Assembly: GCF_016097555.1 (NCBI RefSeq)
Contig: NC_054706.1
Span: 27,920,282 to 27,984,281 of the forward strand
Source: Gigantopelta aegis
Taxonomy: Eukaryota > Mollusca > Gastropoda > Neomphalida > Peltospiridae
DNA: 64,000 nucleotides
Direction of reading: 5' to 3'
The notes below the pieces were generated by a model. It did not search any database and was not told the DNA's origin. It worked only from the letters and a program-made list of their open reading frames with translations. This document shows positions 63,716-64,000 of this stretch, in pieces. The stretch's first letter is position 1; each line of letters opens with the position of its first letter. A program made the translations under genes and the position numbers.

Positions 63716-64000
63716 ATAGTTCCCATTAAATGGCGAGAAACATTGCCAAGGGTGAACATTTAAATGCATCTTTGTGCCCCCTTTATAATTACCGATTATA
63801 GATAATTATCAGGATAGATAATGTAGTAGTTGCTGATTTATTTGTTTTAGGAATTGGAAGATATCAGCAATGGAAGGGTGGGTGGGGTAATTCACCTTAC
63901 AACACGGGGGGGGGGTGGGGATGCATGATCTTTAGGTTTATGAAGTCCTAAAAATTAGCAGCCTACAAACACGAATGAATTCACTAATAAATTGTATAAA

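Larger units (their letters stand above)
62760..64000. other. Downstream of JOSD
   Basis: It contains an ATT microsatellite (62780-62819), a hairpin MITE (63084-63224), a SINE type C (63467-63715) and a G-run (63906-63919). No clear AATAAA was found within 300 bases of the JOSD stop, so the UTR end is not set. Confidence 0.45.

Overview
This window looks like nuclear DNA of a mollusc, most likely a gastropod. The genes are split by long introns with GT/AG borders. The introns hold dozens of tRNA-headed SINEs, inverted-repeat MITEs, tandem satellites and simple repeats. The species is not identified; the mollusc call rests on the repeat style and is an inference.

Three complete protein genes can be assembled exon by exon with consistent phases. 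(1) + strand, 2005-33302: 4-aminobutyrate aminotransferase (ABAT), 13 coding exons, 493 aa. It is the mitochondrial PLP enzyme that degrades GABA, with the [2Fe-2S] CxxC and the PLP lysine intact. (2) - strand, 54526-39302: GTPBP1, a translational GTPase of the EF1A/EFTu superfamily, 10 coding exons, 608 aa. (3) + strand, 59055-62759: a Josephin-domain deubiquitinase (JOSD1/JOSD2 type), 3 coding exons, 242 aa. GTPBP1 and JOSD stand head to head, as JOSD1 and GTPBP1 do in human (recalled, 22q13.1), which suggests a very old divergent gene pair. Between them lies a 0.66 kb inverted duplication with a perfect CRE (TGACGTCA) in its spacer.

Repeat layout. SINEs are mosaics of interchangeable tRNA-like heads and tails, many with clean 10-15 bp target duplications. 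One Tc1/mariner transposase copy (about 10950-11896) carries a D-to-G change at the first catalytic residue. One LINE remnant (49929-50490) joins an ORF1-type zinc knuckle to an ORF2-type C-terminal tail. A 4.6 kb element with 31 bp terminal inverted repeats fills most of ABAT intron 10 and carries a 1.8 kb minisatellite.

The most unusual signal is that three tandem arrays (ABAT exons 7 and 10, JOSD exon 2) each contain the 3' splice site of the following exon in every or nearly every unit, and the last unit is the working acceptor. A fourth array (GTPBP1 exon 5) ends about 20 nt before its acceptor. A SINE inserted at the acceptor of GTPBP1 exon 3 duplicated that splice site as its target duplication and now supplies the pyrimidine tract. 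Together these suggest that intron 3' ends here are repeatedly duplicated and amplified.

No CRISPR, rRNA or ordinary tRNA gene was seen. No retrovirus-like, Polinton or toxin remnant was recognised.
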